NCBI GenBank assembly: GCA_900550855.1
Contig: URTQ01000016.1
Location: 1 to 14,854 of the forward strand
DNA length: 14,854 bases
Origin: an uncultured Eubacteriales bacterium
Lineage (GTDB): Bacteria; Bacillota; Clostridia; Christensenellales; CAG-917
Direction of reading: 5' to 3'
Part shown: one piece after another, positions 6,918 through 13,669 of the stretch
Layout: each line of letters opens with the position of its first letter
Position numbering within the stretch: position 1 is the first letter of the stretch
Notes under the pieces: generated by a model
Databases searched by the model: none
The model's input: the letters and a program-made list of their open reading frames with translations, nothing else
Told to the model about the DNA's origin: nothing
Made by a program: the position numbers and the translations under genes

Positions 6918-7616
6918 ATGCAATACTTATTTTTTGATTTAGAAGAAGCAACATCGAAGAACAACTCATTACGAATATGTGAATTTGGATATACTATGAT
7001 TGACGAAAATTTCAAAATTAAAGAAGAAGACAATCTTATAATCAATCCTAATATCAATAAAGATGAATGGGACAAATATGTTGTGAAAAATCTTTTGCAT
7101 AAGAAGATCGAAGAATATGAATCCAATCCGACATTCAATTATTACTATCAAAAAATATCGAACCTAATATTGTCCGCAGATTATGTTTTCGGACACACAT
7201 TGCAAGGCGATGTCAATGCGCTTAATAAGGAATGTGAAAGATATAATTTGTCAAGCATTAATTTTACTGGTTACGAAATAAAAGAGTTTTACAAAAAAAT
7301 AAAAAACATTGATCACGATGTCAGTGTTTCGAATATGCTAATAGCACTTAATACCGTCGGCGCAACACCAGAACACGATGCCGAAATCGATGCACATAAC
7401 ACTATGCTTATACTACAATCGCTACTCGAAAAAGCACAAAATTCGGTTCAAGGTCTAATCGAGCAATGTCCAAATGCAAAACTTGAAAACAAGAATTTCC
7501 ATATAAAAACTCAATCCTCAAATTTTATAACCCATAACCAACCGCACGCCTCGGCAACGCTAGGTCAACTGCTCGGCGATAAACTTGCGGGATTACATCC
7601 GAACGAAGAAGATTAA
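6918..7616 (+). CDS. DEDDh-type 3'-5' exonuclease (DnaQ-like), AT-rich
   Basis: A 232-residue protein with the exonuclease motifs of the DnaQ/RNase T superfamily: FFDLEEA (5-11) supplying Asp7 and Glu9, FGHTLQGDVNAL (91-102) supplying Asp98, and HDAEIDAHNT (153-162) supplying His153 and Asp158. All four metal ligands and the catalytic histidine are present, so it should be active on DNA or RNA 3' ends; which one cannot be told. Residues 175-232 are a polar extension of unknown role. The gene is strikingly AT-rich: 6961-7020 is 25% GC by my count, against 53% for 6181-6240. Asn, Lys and Ile are accordingly frequent. The last 30 codons return towards host composition. The ribosome site is 13 bases from the ATG, longer than usual. 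It has its own promoter and converges on the NUDIX gene. Probable horizontal acquisition. Confidence 0.85.
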   Translation: MQYLFFDLEEATSKNNSLRICEFGYTMIDENFKIKEEDNLIINPNINKDEWDKYVVKNLLHKKIEEYESNPTFNYYYQKISNLILSADYVFGHTLQGDVNALNKECERYNLSSINFTGYEIKEFYKKIKNIDHDVSVSNMLIALNTVGATPEHDAEIDAHNTMLILQSLLEKAQNSVQGLIEQCPNAKLENKNFHIKTQSSNFITHNQPHASATLGQLLGDKLAGLHPNEED

Positions 7617-7638
7617 TTTTTTCGTTGATTTAAGACGC

Positions 7639-8097
7639 TTATTCTTCGATAAGTTCCGAGTAATATATCGACTGCAAACCTTGAAGAACGTCGTTTTTGC
7701 GTTTTTCAATCATATTTTCGGGAAGGCTCGTCACGTCAAACCATTCTAAACCGTCGCATTTGTTCGGCTCTTTAATTTGCGGAATCCCCTCAAACTCGTC
7801 GACGAAGAAATAAACGTTGTAATATGTTTCGTCGCCGTTATCTTCAACGTTATGCGAAAGGTGAGCAAAGCGCAGTTTTTGAGGGTCTACGGTTATGCCG
7901 AGTTCTTCGAAACATTCCCTTGCAAGCGCGTGCGTTGCCGTTTCGCATTTGTCGACGTGTCCGCTGCCTGCCGTATCCCACTTGCCGTCCATATAGCCCG
8001 TGTTTGCCCTTTTGTGAAGCAAAATATACATCTTGCCGTCCGTGCGTTTCAAAATGATCGGAAACACCGCGCTGAACGCTCTGAAATGGTCTTTCAT
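7639..8097 (-). CDS. NUDIX hydrolase
   Basis: A 152-residue protein with a complete NUDIX box, GHVDKCETATHALARECFEE followed by LGI, matching GX5EX7REUXEEXGU with all the magnesium-binding glutamates. These enzymes cleave a nucleoside diphosphate linked to another group. The arrangement and size resemble those annotated as 8-oxo-dGTP or isopentenyl-diphosphate isomerase-like NUDIX proteins, but the substrate cannot be named. I choose the ATG at 8097 over an in-frame TTG at 8103, because the ribosome site AAAGGA is 9 bases from the ATG and only about 3 from the TTG. It follows tadA by 27 bases and is probably the last gene of that operon. It ends 22 bases from the convergent exonuclease gene. 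Confidence 0.9.
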   Translation of the reverse strand: MKDHFRAFSAVFPIILKRTDGKMYILLHKRANTGYMDGKWDTAGSGHVDKCETATHALARECFEELGITVDPQKLRFAHLSHNVEDNGDETYYNVYFFVDEFEGIPQIKEPNKCDGLEWFDVTSLPENMIEKRKNDVLQGLQSIYYSELIEE

Positions 8098-8124
8098 ATT
8101 CAATATTCCTTTGTAAAGTTATGC

Positions 8125-8583
8125 TTATTTGCTCTTTCTTTTTTGCTTAAAGAAGTCGGACAAGAGTTGCGAGCAAATTTGCCGTTCGTGTCCGCCGCTT
8201 ACGATGACGGCATGATTGAAAAGTCCTTGCTCGAAAAGGTTGAGTTTCGAGCCGCAAGCGCCCGTCTTTTCGTCGTATGCGCCGAAGTACAGCGCGCGGA
8301 TGCGAGAGTGAATCATCGCCCCTGCGCACATAACGCACGGTTCGAGCGTGACGTAAACGTCGCAATCTTCGAGCCACCAGTTGTTAACCTCTTTGGTTGC
8401 TTGCGAAAGCGCGAGAATCTCGGCGTGACATATGGCGTTGTTTTCTCTTTCCTTGCGATTTCCGCTTGCGCCTATGACATTTCCGTCCTTGACGACGACG
8501 CACCCGACGGGCACTTCGTCAAAAGCACTACACTCTTTTGCGAGTTCGATTGCCATATTCATAAATTGCTCGTTGTAACCCAT
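8125..8583 (-). CDS. tadA: tRNA-specific adenosine deaminase TadA
   Basis: This 152-residue zinc enzyme converts adenosine 34 of tRNA-Arg(ACG) to inosine, allowing one tRNA to read three arginine codons. The deaminase motifs are complete: CHAEILAL (52-59) with zinc ligand His53 and proton-shuttle Glu55, and EPCVMCAGAMIHSRI (81-95) with zinc ligands Cys83 and Cys86. The family's N-terminal helix and the conserved EVPVGCVVV strand (23-31) are present. The C-terminus ends in a basic KQKRKSK tail that may contact tRNA. A strong ribosome site (AAAGGTG) precedes the ATG at a suitable distance. It lies 47 bases downstream of rlmH and is likely co-transcribed with it. Cytosine or guanine deaminase is possible but less likely given the HSRI segment. 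Confidence 0.93.
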   Translation of the reverse strand: MGYNEQFMNMAIELAKECSAFDEVPVGCVVVKDGNVIGASGNRKERENNAICHAEILALSQATKEVNNWWLEDCDVYVTLEPCVMCAGAMIHSRIRALYFGAYDEKTGACGSKLNLFEQGLFNHAVIVSGGHERQICSQLLSDFFKQKRKSK

Positions 8584-8630
8584 ATGTCACCTTTATCGTG
8601 TTGTTTTGAATAGATAAACCGTCGATTGCG

Positions 8631-9089
8631 TTATTTATGGTACGGTAAGTTTGCGTTTATAGACAAGGCTCTGTATATTTGTTCACATAGCATCACGCGA
8701 AACAACTGATGAGGGAAAGTAGGTTTGCCGAAGGATAGGACGAGATTGGCGCGCGAGCGAAGGTCGTCGGTGTGTCCGTGACTGCCGCCGATGAGGAAGG
8801 AAAACTCGCTTTCGCCGTCGTTGCATTTGGTTTTTATGAGGTCGGCGAGTTGCTCGCTTGAAAACTCTTTGCCGCGAAAGTCCATTGCGACGATATATCC
8901 TTTTGCTTTTGAGAGCAACTGCTCGCTTTCGATACGCTGTTGTTCGGCGGGCGTTTTGCCTTGCGGCGCGTCGGGAAGTTCGACGACCTTTACTTCGGCA
9001 AAGCGTGAGGCGCGTTTGAGATACTCGGCGATTGCGTCGGTGAAATACTTTTCTTTGATTTTGCCGATTGCGATAATATTGATTTTCAT
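8631..9089 (-). CDS. rlmH: 23S rRNA (pseudouridine-1915 N3) methyltransferase RlmH
   Basis: This 152-residue SPOUT-class methyltransferase uses S-adenosylmethionine to methylate pseudouridine 1915 in helix 69 of 23S rRNA on the assembled 70S ribosome. Evidence: MKINIIAIGKIKEKY start, an LIGGSHGH loop where the family has IGGxxGL, LSFGKPTFPHQL, and the diagnostic C-terminus EQIYRALSINANLPYHK. Length matches the 155 residues of E. coli. I take the ATG at 9089: longer starts only add sequence that overlaps the preceding gene in another frame. That ATG overlaps the stop of the CPBP protease gene (ATGA), so the two are translationally coupled. Confidence 0.96.
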   Translation of the reverse strand: MKINIIAIGKIKEKYFTDAIAEYLKRASRFAEVKVVELPDAPQGKTPAEQQRIESEQLLSKAKGYIVAMDFRGKEFSSEQLADLIKTKCNDGESEFSFLIGGSHGHTDDLRSRANLVLSFGKPTFPHQLFRVMLCEQIYRALSINANLPYHK

Positions 9090-10048
9090 CTCATCATACC
9101 CCACGCAAAACTGAACGCCGTGGCGCAGATTCCCACCGCCACCGTGAGCATAAACGGAATATCCTTGTAAAGCGGCAAAACGTCGGTTGCGTTTTCGAAA
9201 GGAACGTCGGATATACGCTCGTGTTTTACGGCGTCTTTGCGCATAACGAAGAAGAAAAGCGCAAGCAGGCACGCGCACACGACCACGAGAGCCGCCGCCA
9301 CCGCAAAGCCTAAATTCGAGCCGTAAAACCAGTTAGAGATTTTGTTGATAAAGTCGAATACGCCGCCGTTTTGGGAAACGTATTCCGAAAACACGCTGTA
9401 CGCATTGTTGGCAAAGTGAATGAGGATTCCGCCCCATATGGAATCGGTGTAATACGCAATAAGCGCGACGGTTGCGCCGAAAAAGAACGTATAGCCCGTC
9501 TGCACGATGTTTTGGTGCATAAGCGAAAAAAGCACGGCGGACACGAGCACGAACTTCCATTTGCACTCTTTGTAGCCTGCCCTTATAAGACCTCTGTGCG
9601 CGATTTCCTCGCAAAATCCGGGAAGCACGGCAACCAAAAACAGTTCCTTGAACAGCGTGCCTACGCTGTCGTAGTCGGTGCTTGACGGAATGTGGGTGTA
9701 ACCTATCATTCTCAGCACCATCTGCCACACGAAAGATATGCCGCTCGAAACGACGATAGTGCACACGCACATAGGGATTATCAACAACCAGTTTTTTGCG
9801 GATATTTTTTTGAAACCGAAGTCCGAAACGATCTCTTTTGCCTTTTCGCCCCTACGCATTGCGGTGAGAGAGTACAAAAACACGCTTATAAACGCAAAAA
9901 TCGCAATCTGCACTACGCACGAGAAAAACGCGTCCGAATCCTTTATGTTCAATGCGGAATAGATATCGAGCGCCGACGCTATACGCAAAAGAAGCGTGCA
10001 AAGCACGACGACAAAATATATCCACCCTACGCTCGTCCGCTTCGTCAT
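9086..10048 (-). CDS. CPBP family intramembrane metalloprotease (first copy beside rlmH)
   Basis: A 320-residue polytopic membrane protein of the CPBP (CAAX protease/bacteriocin-processing, Abi) family. The three motifs are intact: EEIAHR (147-152), FSLMH (174-178) and HFANN (211-215), which together form the intramembrane metal site. Hydrophobic segments lie around residues 9-27, 41-62, 88-108, 133-145, 166-178, 184-200, 247-268 and 298-316. After the core there is a polar loop (270-296) and a last helix. Relatives cleave prenylated or other membrane substrates, or process bacteriocins; the substrate here is unknown. ATG at 10048 is chosen because it forms an ATGA overlap with the upstream gene and is preceded by GTGGGG; longer starts would run into that gene. 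Paralogue of the adjacent upstream gene. Confidence 0.9.
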   Translation of the reverse strand: MTKRTSVGWIYFVVVLCTLLLRIASALDIYSALNIKDSDAFFSCVVQIAIFAFISVFLYSLTAMRRGEKAKEIVSDFGFKKISAKNWLLIIPMCVCTIVVSSGISFVWQMVLRMIGYTHIPSSTDYDSVGTLFKELFLVAVLPGFCEEIAHRGLIRAGYKECKWKFVLVSAVLFSLMHQNIVQTGYTFFFGATVALIAYYTDSIWGGILIHFANNAYSVFSEYVSQNGGVFDFINKISNWFYGSNLGFAVAAALVVVCACLLALFFFVMRKDAVKHERISDVPFENATDVLPLYKDIPFMLTVAVGICATAFSFAWGMMR

Positions 10049-11130
10049 ATCAGCCCCACGATAAAGCCGTACAGCCAGTATGCGCATACGAGCGCAAGCG
10101 CAATCCATACGCCCGTCAAATTCTGGTTTTTGCCTATATACTCGACGCCGTTGCTTTCCTCGATTTCGTAGCGGATTTTCTTCCGCCCTTGCTTCGTAAA
10201 CAAGGATTTCAAGAAGCGCGCCAAGCCTTTGAACACGTTATCTTTTTGTTCGGTTACGCTCGACGTTGCGACGATTGTGAAGCCGTCCTCTCGATATACG
10301 TTGCTCACGAGTCCCTTTTTACGCTTTGCGCCCGCGCGGTAGAAAAGATAGAGCAAGAACGCAAGCAAAAATAATCCGACTATGACGCTTGCCGCGCCCG
10401 TGAGCCAGTTGAAATAGCCGAGTTTGACGTACAGTTCGTCAACCTGCGGCAGATACGCCGTCAGCGTGAGGGATATGAAATTGTTGAAAAAGTGGATTAT
10501 CACGCCTGCCCACACCGAACCCGAAAGCGCGACGACGATTGCCAGCACCGTCCCCAAGCCGAACTGATGTACGGTTTGAACGGGATTTGCGTGCATAAGT
10601 GAGAAAAACAGCCCCGACATCAGCACGCCAAACCAAATATCTCTCGTTGCAAGACCCGAGAAAACCGTGCCGCGCATAAAGATTTCCTCGCCGATTGCAG
10701 GCATAATCGCAAGCACGAAAAGCGCGAGAAAATAGTAGCCTACGTTTGAAAATTCGGGCATAGTTACGCCCGGTCCGTGATAGCCGATAACGCCCAAGAA
10801 CGCCGACCACGCGTTTGCAAGAGGCAAAAACACGAGTATGGTCGCAACGGCGATAAACGGCAATATGACGATTTGCAAAGCGTTGAGTTCGCCTTTGAGT
10901 TTTGCGACGCTTACGATATCGATTTTGCGCACGCGCGCATACACGAATACGGTTGCGATAAAGCCTATTTGCATAATCGCATAGCCGCACCAACTGTAAA
11001 CGCTCATACCGTCGAGGGATGCGGAAGAATTTCTGAGAGCGAGCGACAAAAACAGCGACAGCAAACTGCCGACGCATATGCCCATAAGATAGATTGACGA
11101 ACTTTCGCTTGCGCCTATGGTTTTTCTCAT
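10045..11130 (-). CDS. CPBP family intramembrane metalloprotease (second copy, beside walJ)
   Basis: A 361-residue polytopic protein with the same CPBP motifs: GEEIFMRG (147-154) with Glu148, Glu149 and Arg153, FSLMH (176-180) and HFFNN (213-217). Membrane segments fill residues about 12-32, 46-66, 85-106, 131-146, 165-180, 190-215 and 240-267, with a last one near 343-360. A cytoplasmic, basic stretch of about 75 residues (268-342, rich in Lys and Arg) separates the core from the last helix. This tail is longer than in its neighbour. The two genes share motif spacing and a final-helix topology, which points to tandem duplication. Its ATG overlaps the walJ-like stop (ATGA), and its own TGA overlaps the next ATG. 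A possible ribosome site GAGG is 13 bases upstream, so coupling probably matters. Confidence 0.9.
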   Translation of the reverse strand: MRKTIGASESSSIYLMGICVGSLLSLFLSLALRNSSASLDGMSVYSWCGYAIMQIGFIATVFVYARVRKIDIVSVAKLKGELNALQIVILPFIAVATILVFLPLANAWSAFLGVIGYHGPGVTMPEFSNVGYYFLALFVLAIMPAIGEEIFMRGTVFSGLATRDIWFGVLMSGLFFSLMHANPVQTVHQFGLGTVLAIVVALSGSVWAGVIIHFFNNFISLTLTAYLPQVDELYVKLGYFNWLTGAASVIVGLFLLAFLLYLFYRAGAKRKKGLVSNVYREDGFTIVATSSVTEQKDNVFKGLARFLKSLFTKQGRKKIRYEIEESNGVEYIGKNQNLTGVWIALALVCAYWLYGFIVGLI

Positions 11131-11903
11131 AGAATTTCAAAAACCTCGCTTCTTCTCGATTGATGAGCGACGTACAATTCGATGTCGCTTTGCTTTTCCT
11201 TGATAGCGCGTTCCACCGTTTCGAACGCCTTTTGTTCGGTGTTGTTATTCTCGCTTATATGCCCCAAAACGAGTTGTTTTATGCGCGAATCGTCGCACAA
11301 AATGGACGTTATTCTTGCAGTTGCGTCGTTCGAGAGGTGTCCGGAATTAGACAATATTCTCGCTTTGAGCATAGGCGGATATTTGCCGTTTTTGAGCATT
11401 TCGACGTCGTGATTTGCTTCAAGAAGCACGACTTCGCTGTCTTTTACGTTGCGGATAACGCCTTTCGTGGGCACGCCGATGTCGGTTGCCACGCTGCACC
11501 TTGCGCCCTCGCAATCGAAAGTGTACGCAAGCGGATACGCCGCGTCGTGCGGAATACGGAAAGGCTCGACCGCTATATCGCCGATTTTGAATCCGCCCTC
11601 GTAGTCTGCAACGTCCGTCACGTTCTTGACGTCCGCTTTCTGACATATCGCGCGAGCGGTGAGCGGATGCGCGTACACTCTCGTGTACGGCGACAATTTG
11701 CAAAGCCCTGCTATGTGGTCGCTATGCTCGTGAGTTATCACCACGCCGTCAACGTCGCTCGGCTTCAAGCCGAACTCGGAAAGCGCGCTCGAAATCCTCG
11801 TAAACGAAACGCCCGCGTCAACCAAGATTGCCGTTGAATTTGACAGTATGAGCGTGGCGTTTCCCTTGCTTCCGCTTGCAAGCGATACGAGTTTTAGCGA
11901 CAT
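11127..11903 (-). CDS. walJ: Metallo-beta-lactamase-fold nuclease, YycJ/WalJ type
   Basis: A 258-residue cytoplasmic MBL-fold protein. The dimetal motif THEHSDH (57-63) gives His58, His60, Asp62 and His63, and the further ligands His119 (RIPHD), Asp141 (ATDIG) and His215 (LGHISE) fit. The opening VSLASGSKGNATLI is typical of the YycJ family, whose Bacillus member is a 5'-3' DNA exonuclease linked to mismatch repair. In Bacillus and Staphylococcus the gene sits in the walRK operon. No walR or walK is present here, although an rlmH gene lies nearby. I place the start at ATG 11903, which has a good ribosome site (AAAAAAGGG, seven bases away); a longer frame from 11945 would include the hairpin terminator. 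It is the first gene of a coupled operon running to the NUDIX gene. Confidence 0.9.
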   Translation of the reverse strand: MSLKLVSLASGSKGNATLILSNSTAILVDAGVSFTRISSALSEFGLKPSDVDGVVITHEHSDHIAGLCKLSPYTRVYAHPLTARAICQKADVKNVTDVADYEGGFKIGDIAVEPFRIPHDAAYPLAYTFDCEGARCSVATDIGVPTKGVIRNVKDSEVVLLEANHDVEMLKNGKYPPMLKARILSNSGHLSNDATARITSILCDDSRIKQLVLGHISENNNTEQKAFETVERAIKEKQSDIELYVAHQSRRSEVFEIL

Positions 11904-11920
11904 TTGTATACCCTTTTTTG

Positions 11921-11951
11921 AGGGAAAAACGAATCGCAAAAGCAATTCGTT
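11921..11951 (-). terminator. Rho-independent terminator after the zinc-ribbon/membrane cluster
   Basis: On the minus strand AACGAATTGC (11951-11942) pairs with GCGATTCGTT (11937-11928) over 10 base pairs including one G-T wobble. The loop is TTTT, followed by TTT and CCC. It lies 57 bases after the 282-residue gene and 25 bases before the walJ-like start, so it separates the two operons or attenuates read-through into walJ. Confidence 0.6.
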
Positions 11952-12007
11952 CCCCTATTTTCGTTTGTTTCGTTGTTAAATTTGCGCCTTGAATAAAATC
12001 TCTCGAC

Positions 12008-12856
12008 TTAAATTTCTCTCGAAAGATTTTCGGCGTTTTCGACCTTGTCGTCGAGTTTGTTTAGAAGAATGGCAAATACAATCGACAGCACGAGATTGAC
12101 GAGCGTAAGCACCAAAATGATGAGGAAGCCAACGTTTTGACTTGCGTCGAAAGATTTGTCGATAAGCCATTTGATAAGCACTGCGAGCATTGCGCCCGAC
12201 GCTATGAGCGCAAAAATAAAGTTGAGCGCGCGAGGATATTTGCCGCCGATTATAGAAACGAGCGAGGCAATCGTCATAACCGCGCTTACCGCCGCAACGC
12301 CTATGTACGCCAAGTTGCTGAGCGGATGAAGTTCGAATCCGTTGGCAACCCAGTTTTTAATCGTGCCTATGATGTTGAACTTTTCGATAGACACCGAGCC
12401 GACGTTTTGCACAAAATACGACAAGATGAACGGAAGCACGACGAGCGCGGACAAAATAAACGTGACGAGCGCAAAGATTCTCGGTTGAATCTTTCCTCTC
12501 TTTCTGACCTTGCGCGCGGCAATGGTTTCGAAATCGGTTGCTTCGTCGTTTTCGACGGTGGCTTGCGCATATCCGTTTTGACCTCTGCCGTCCGTTCTCA
12601 AAACGTTGCTGTCCTGCGTCATATACGGCACGACTGCGAGCGGAACGACGATGGGTTGAAGTTGAATGGTGTTATGTTTCGGCGCGACGATAGGCACAGG
12701 GCCGCCCGTTCCGACGGTTTTCATAACGGTAACGTCCGAGCCTGCTTCGGGTTGCGGCGCAGTGTAGGCTTCCGCCTCGAACATAGGCTCGTCTTCGACC
12801 TTTATCTCGTTATCGGGGGTCATAACGATTTCTTGCTTTTTGTCTTTTTTAGACAT
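12008..12856 (-). CDS. Four-helix membrane protein with disordered N-terminus (282 aa)
   Basis: Not recognised as a named family. Residues 1-122 are polar, proline-rich and probably disordered; within them lies LQPIVVPLAVVPYMTQDS (66-83). A basic stretch (RKVRKRGK, 115-122) leads into four predicted membrane helices at about 127-149, 181-204, 209-231 and 241-265, and an acidic C-terminus follows. The positive stretch before helix 1 and the even helix number place both ends in the cytoplasm. The membrane part is a paralogue of the next upstream gene: SALVVLPFIL here against SALVLLPYIL there, followed by an exposed loop with KFNII against KFNVV at similar distance. Ribosome site AGGAGG is excellent. 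It lies 15 bases after its paralogue and is the last gene before a terminator. Role unknown; a membrane scaffold or sensor is a guess. Confidence 0.85.
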   Translation of the reverse strand: MSKKDKKQEIVMTPDNEIKVEDEPMFEAEAYTAPQPEAGSDVTVMKTVGTGGPVPIVAPKHNTIQLQPIVVPLAVVPYMTQDSNVLRTDGRGQNGYAQATVENDEATDFETIAARKVRKRGKIQPRIFALVTFILSALVVLPFILSYFVQNVGSVSIEKFNIIGTIKNWVANGFELHPLSNLAYIGVAAVSAVMTIASLVSIIGGKYPRALNFIFALIASGAMLAVLIKWLIDKSFDASQNVGFLIILVLTLVNLVLSIVFAILLNKLDDKVENAENLSREI

Positions 12857-12871
12857 ACTTCCTCCTCGCGA

Positions 12872-13654
12872 TTATTTGAGATAACCGCACTTGTCGCGAT
12901 TGATAATCGCACTGACAAGACACAAAACGAAATACGCCGCGCCCGAAACGACGAGCGTAAACAATTCGCTTTGCGCATAACCAAAAATGAAATCTTCGAC
13001 AAAATCTATGCGTTCGATTCCGATTGCGCTTGCGCCGACGAGGCTTGCAACGAGAATCGCAATCAAACACAGCGCGTAGATGACCGCGCCCCTTACGAAC
13101 TTTATCGGTTTAACCGCGCCGAATATCGCAAAACAGGATTTTATCACGTTGATTAGCACGCATAAAATGCCGATTGTGAGAATAAGCGACGGTATCGTGC
13201 CTATCCATATCGCGCCGACTTCTTCGCCTTGCCAACCAAGTGCCGCCGTCTGCTCGAATGCGGAAATGAGGTTGCGAACGACGTTGAATTTGTCGGGAAC
13301 GAGCACGAAGGGCGCGTCCACTTCCGCGCCTATAACGCCGAGTATGTATGGCAAAAGAACCAACGCCGAAGCGACGAGGGCAATCACGCCGCTCGCCATA
13401 TTTTTCGCCCTCTTGCCTCTTTTCCACTTCTTGTTGACTTCCTCGCGCTTGGGTTGGAAGTCGTCCGCGGTGGATACGATGCGAGCGGAATCCGAATCTG
13501 GCGTTTCCTTCGTGACGATGGTCGGCTCTATAACGTACTGCTGCATAACGGTGGGCATAACGTGATAGGCGGCGTTGTCAATGGGCGAAGGCGCGAGTCT
13601 TATGCCCGCGTCGTCAACGCTTCGATTCTTGTTTTTGTTGATCTTCTCTGCCAT
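12872..13654 (-). CDS. Four-helix membrane protein with disordered N-terminus (260 aa), paralogue
   Basis: Unnamed family. Residues 1-80 are polar and charged, with HVMPTVMQQYVIEPTIVTKE (31-50) as the only hydrophobic-aromatic island. A basic WKRGKRAK stretch (77-84) precedes four helices at about 87-110, 147-171, 187-212 and 229-251, and a short cytoplasmic tail (RDKCGYLK) ends the protein. Loop 1 (111-146) is the largest outside segment and contains VPDKFNVVRNLISAF. Topology, helix 1 sequence and loop 1 match the neighbouring 282-residue protein, so the pair arose by duplication and diverged. The ribosome site is poor: AGGAT almost abuts the ATG. The upstream stop is only 15 bases away, so reinitiation by ribosomes finishing the zinc-ribbon gene is likely. 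Confidence 0.82.
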   Translation of the reverse strand: MAEKINKNKNRSVDDAGIRLAPSPIDNAAYHVMPTVMQQYVIEPTIVTKETPDSDSARIVSTADDFQPKREEVNKKWKRGKRAKNMASGVIALVASALVLLPYILGVIGAEVDAPFVLVPDKFNVVRNLISAFEQTAALGWQGEEVGAIWIGTIPSLILTIGILCVLINVIKSCFAIFGAVKPIKFVRGAVIYALCLIAILVASLVGASAIGIERIDFVEDFIFGYAQSELFTLVVSGAAYFVLCLVSAIINRDKCGYLK

Positions 13655-13669
13655 ATCCTATTCGATTTG

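Noticed and set aside
8095..8103. TTG at 8103 as the NUDIX start
   Set aside because: The ribosome site is too close to it; the ATG two codons later is better placed.
9090..9278. Longer N-terminus for RlmH
   Set aside because: The extra 63 residues are Arg-rich out-of-frame translation of the CPBP gene. The family begins at the MKINIIAIG methionine.
11904..11945. Longer start for the walJ-like gene
   Set aside because: It would run through the terminator hairpin, and the extra residues do not fit the family. ATG at 11903 has a strong ribosome site.
12137..13156. A 339-codon plus-strand frame over the two membrane proteins
   Set aside because: Antisense to both paralogues; very rich in Arg, Asp and Asn with no domain. 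The minus-strand frames have ribosome sites and clear membrane helices.
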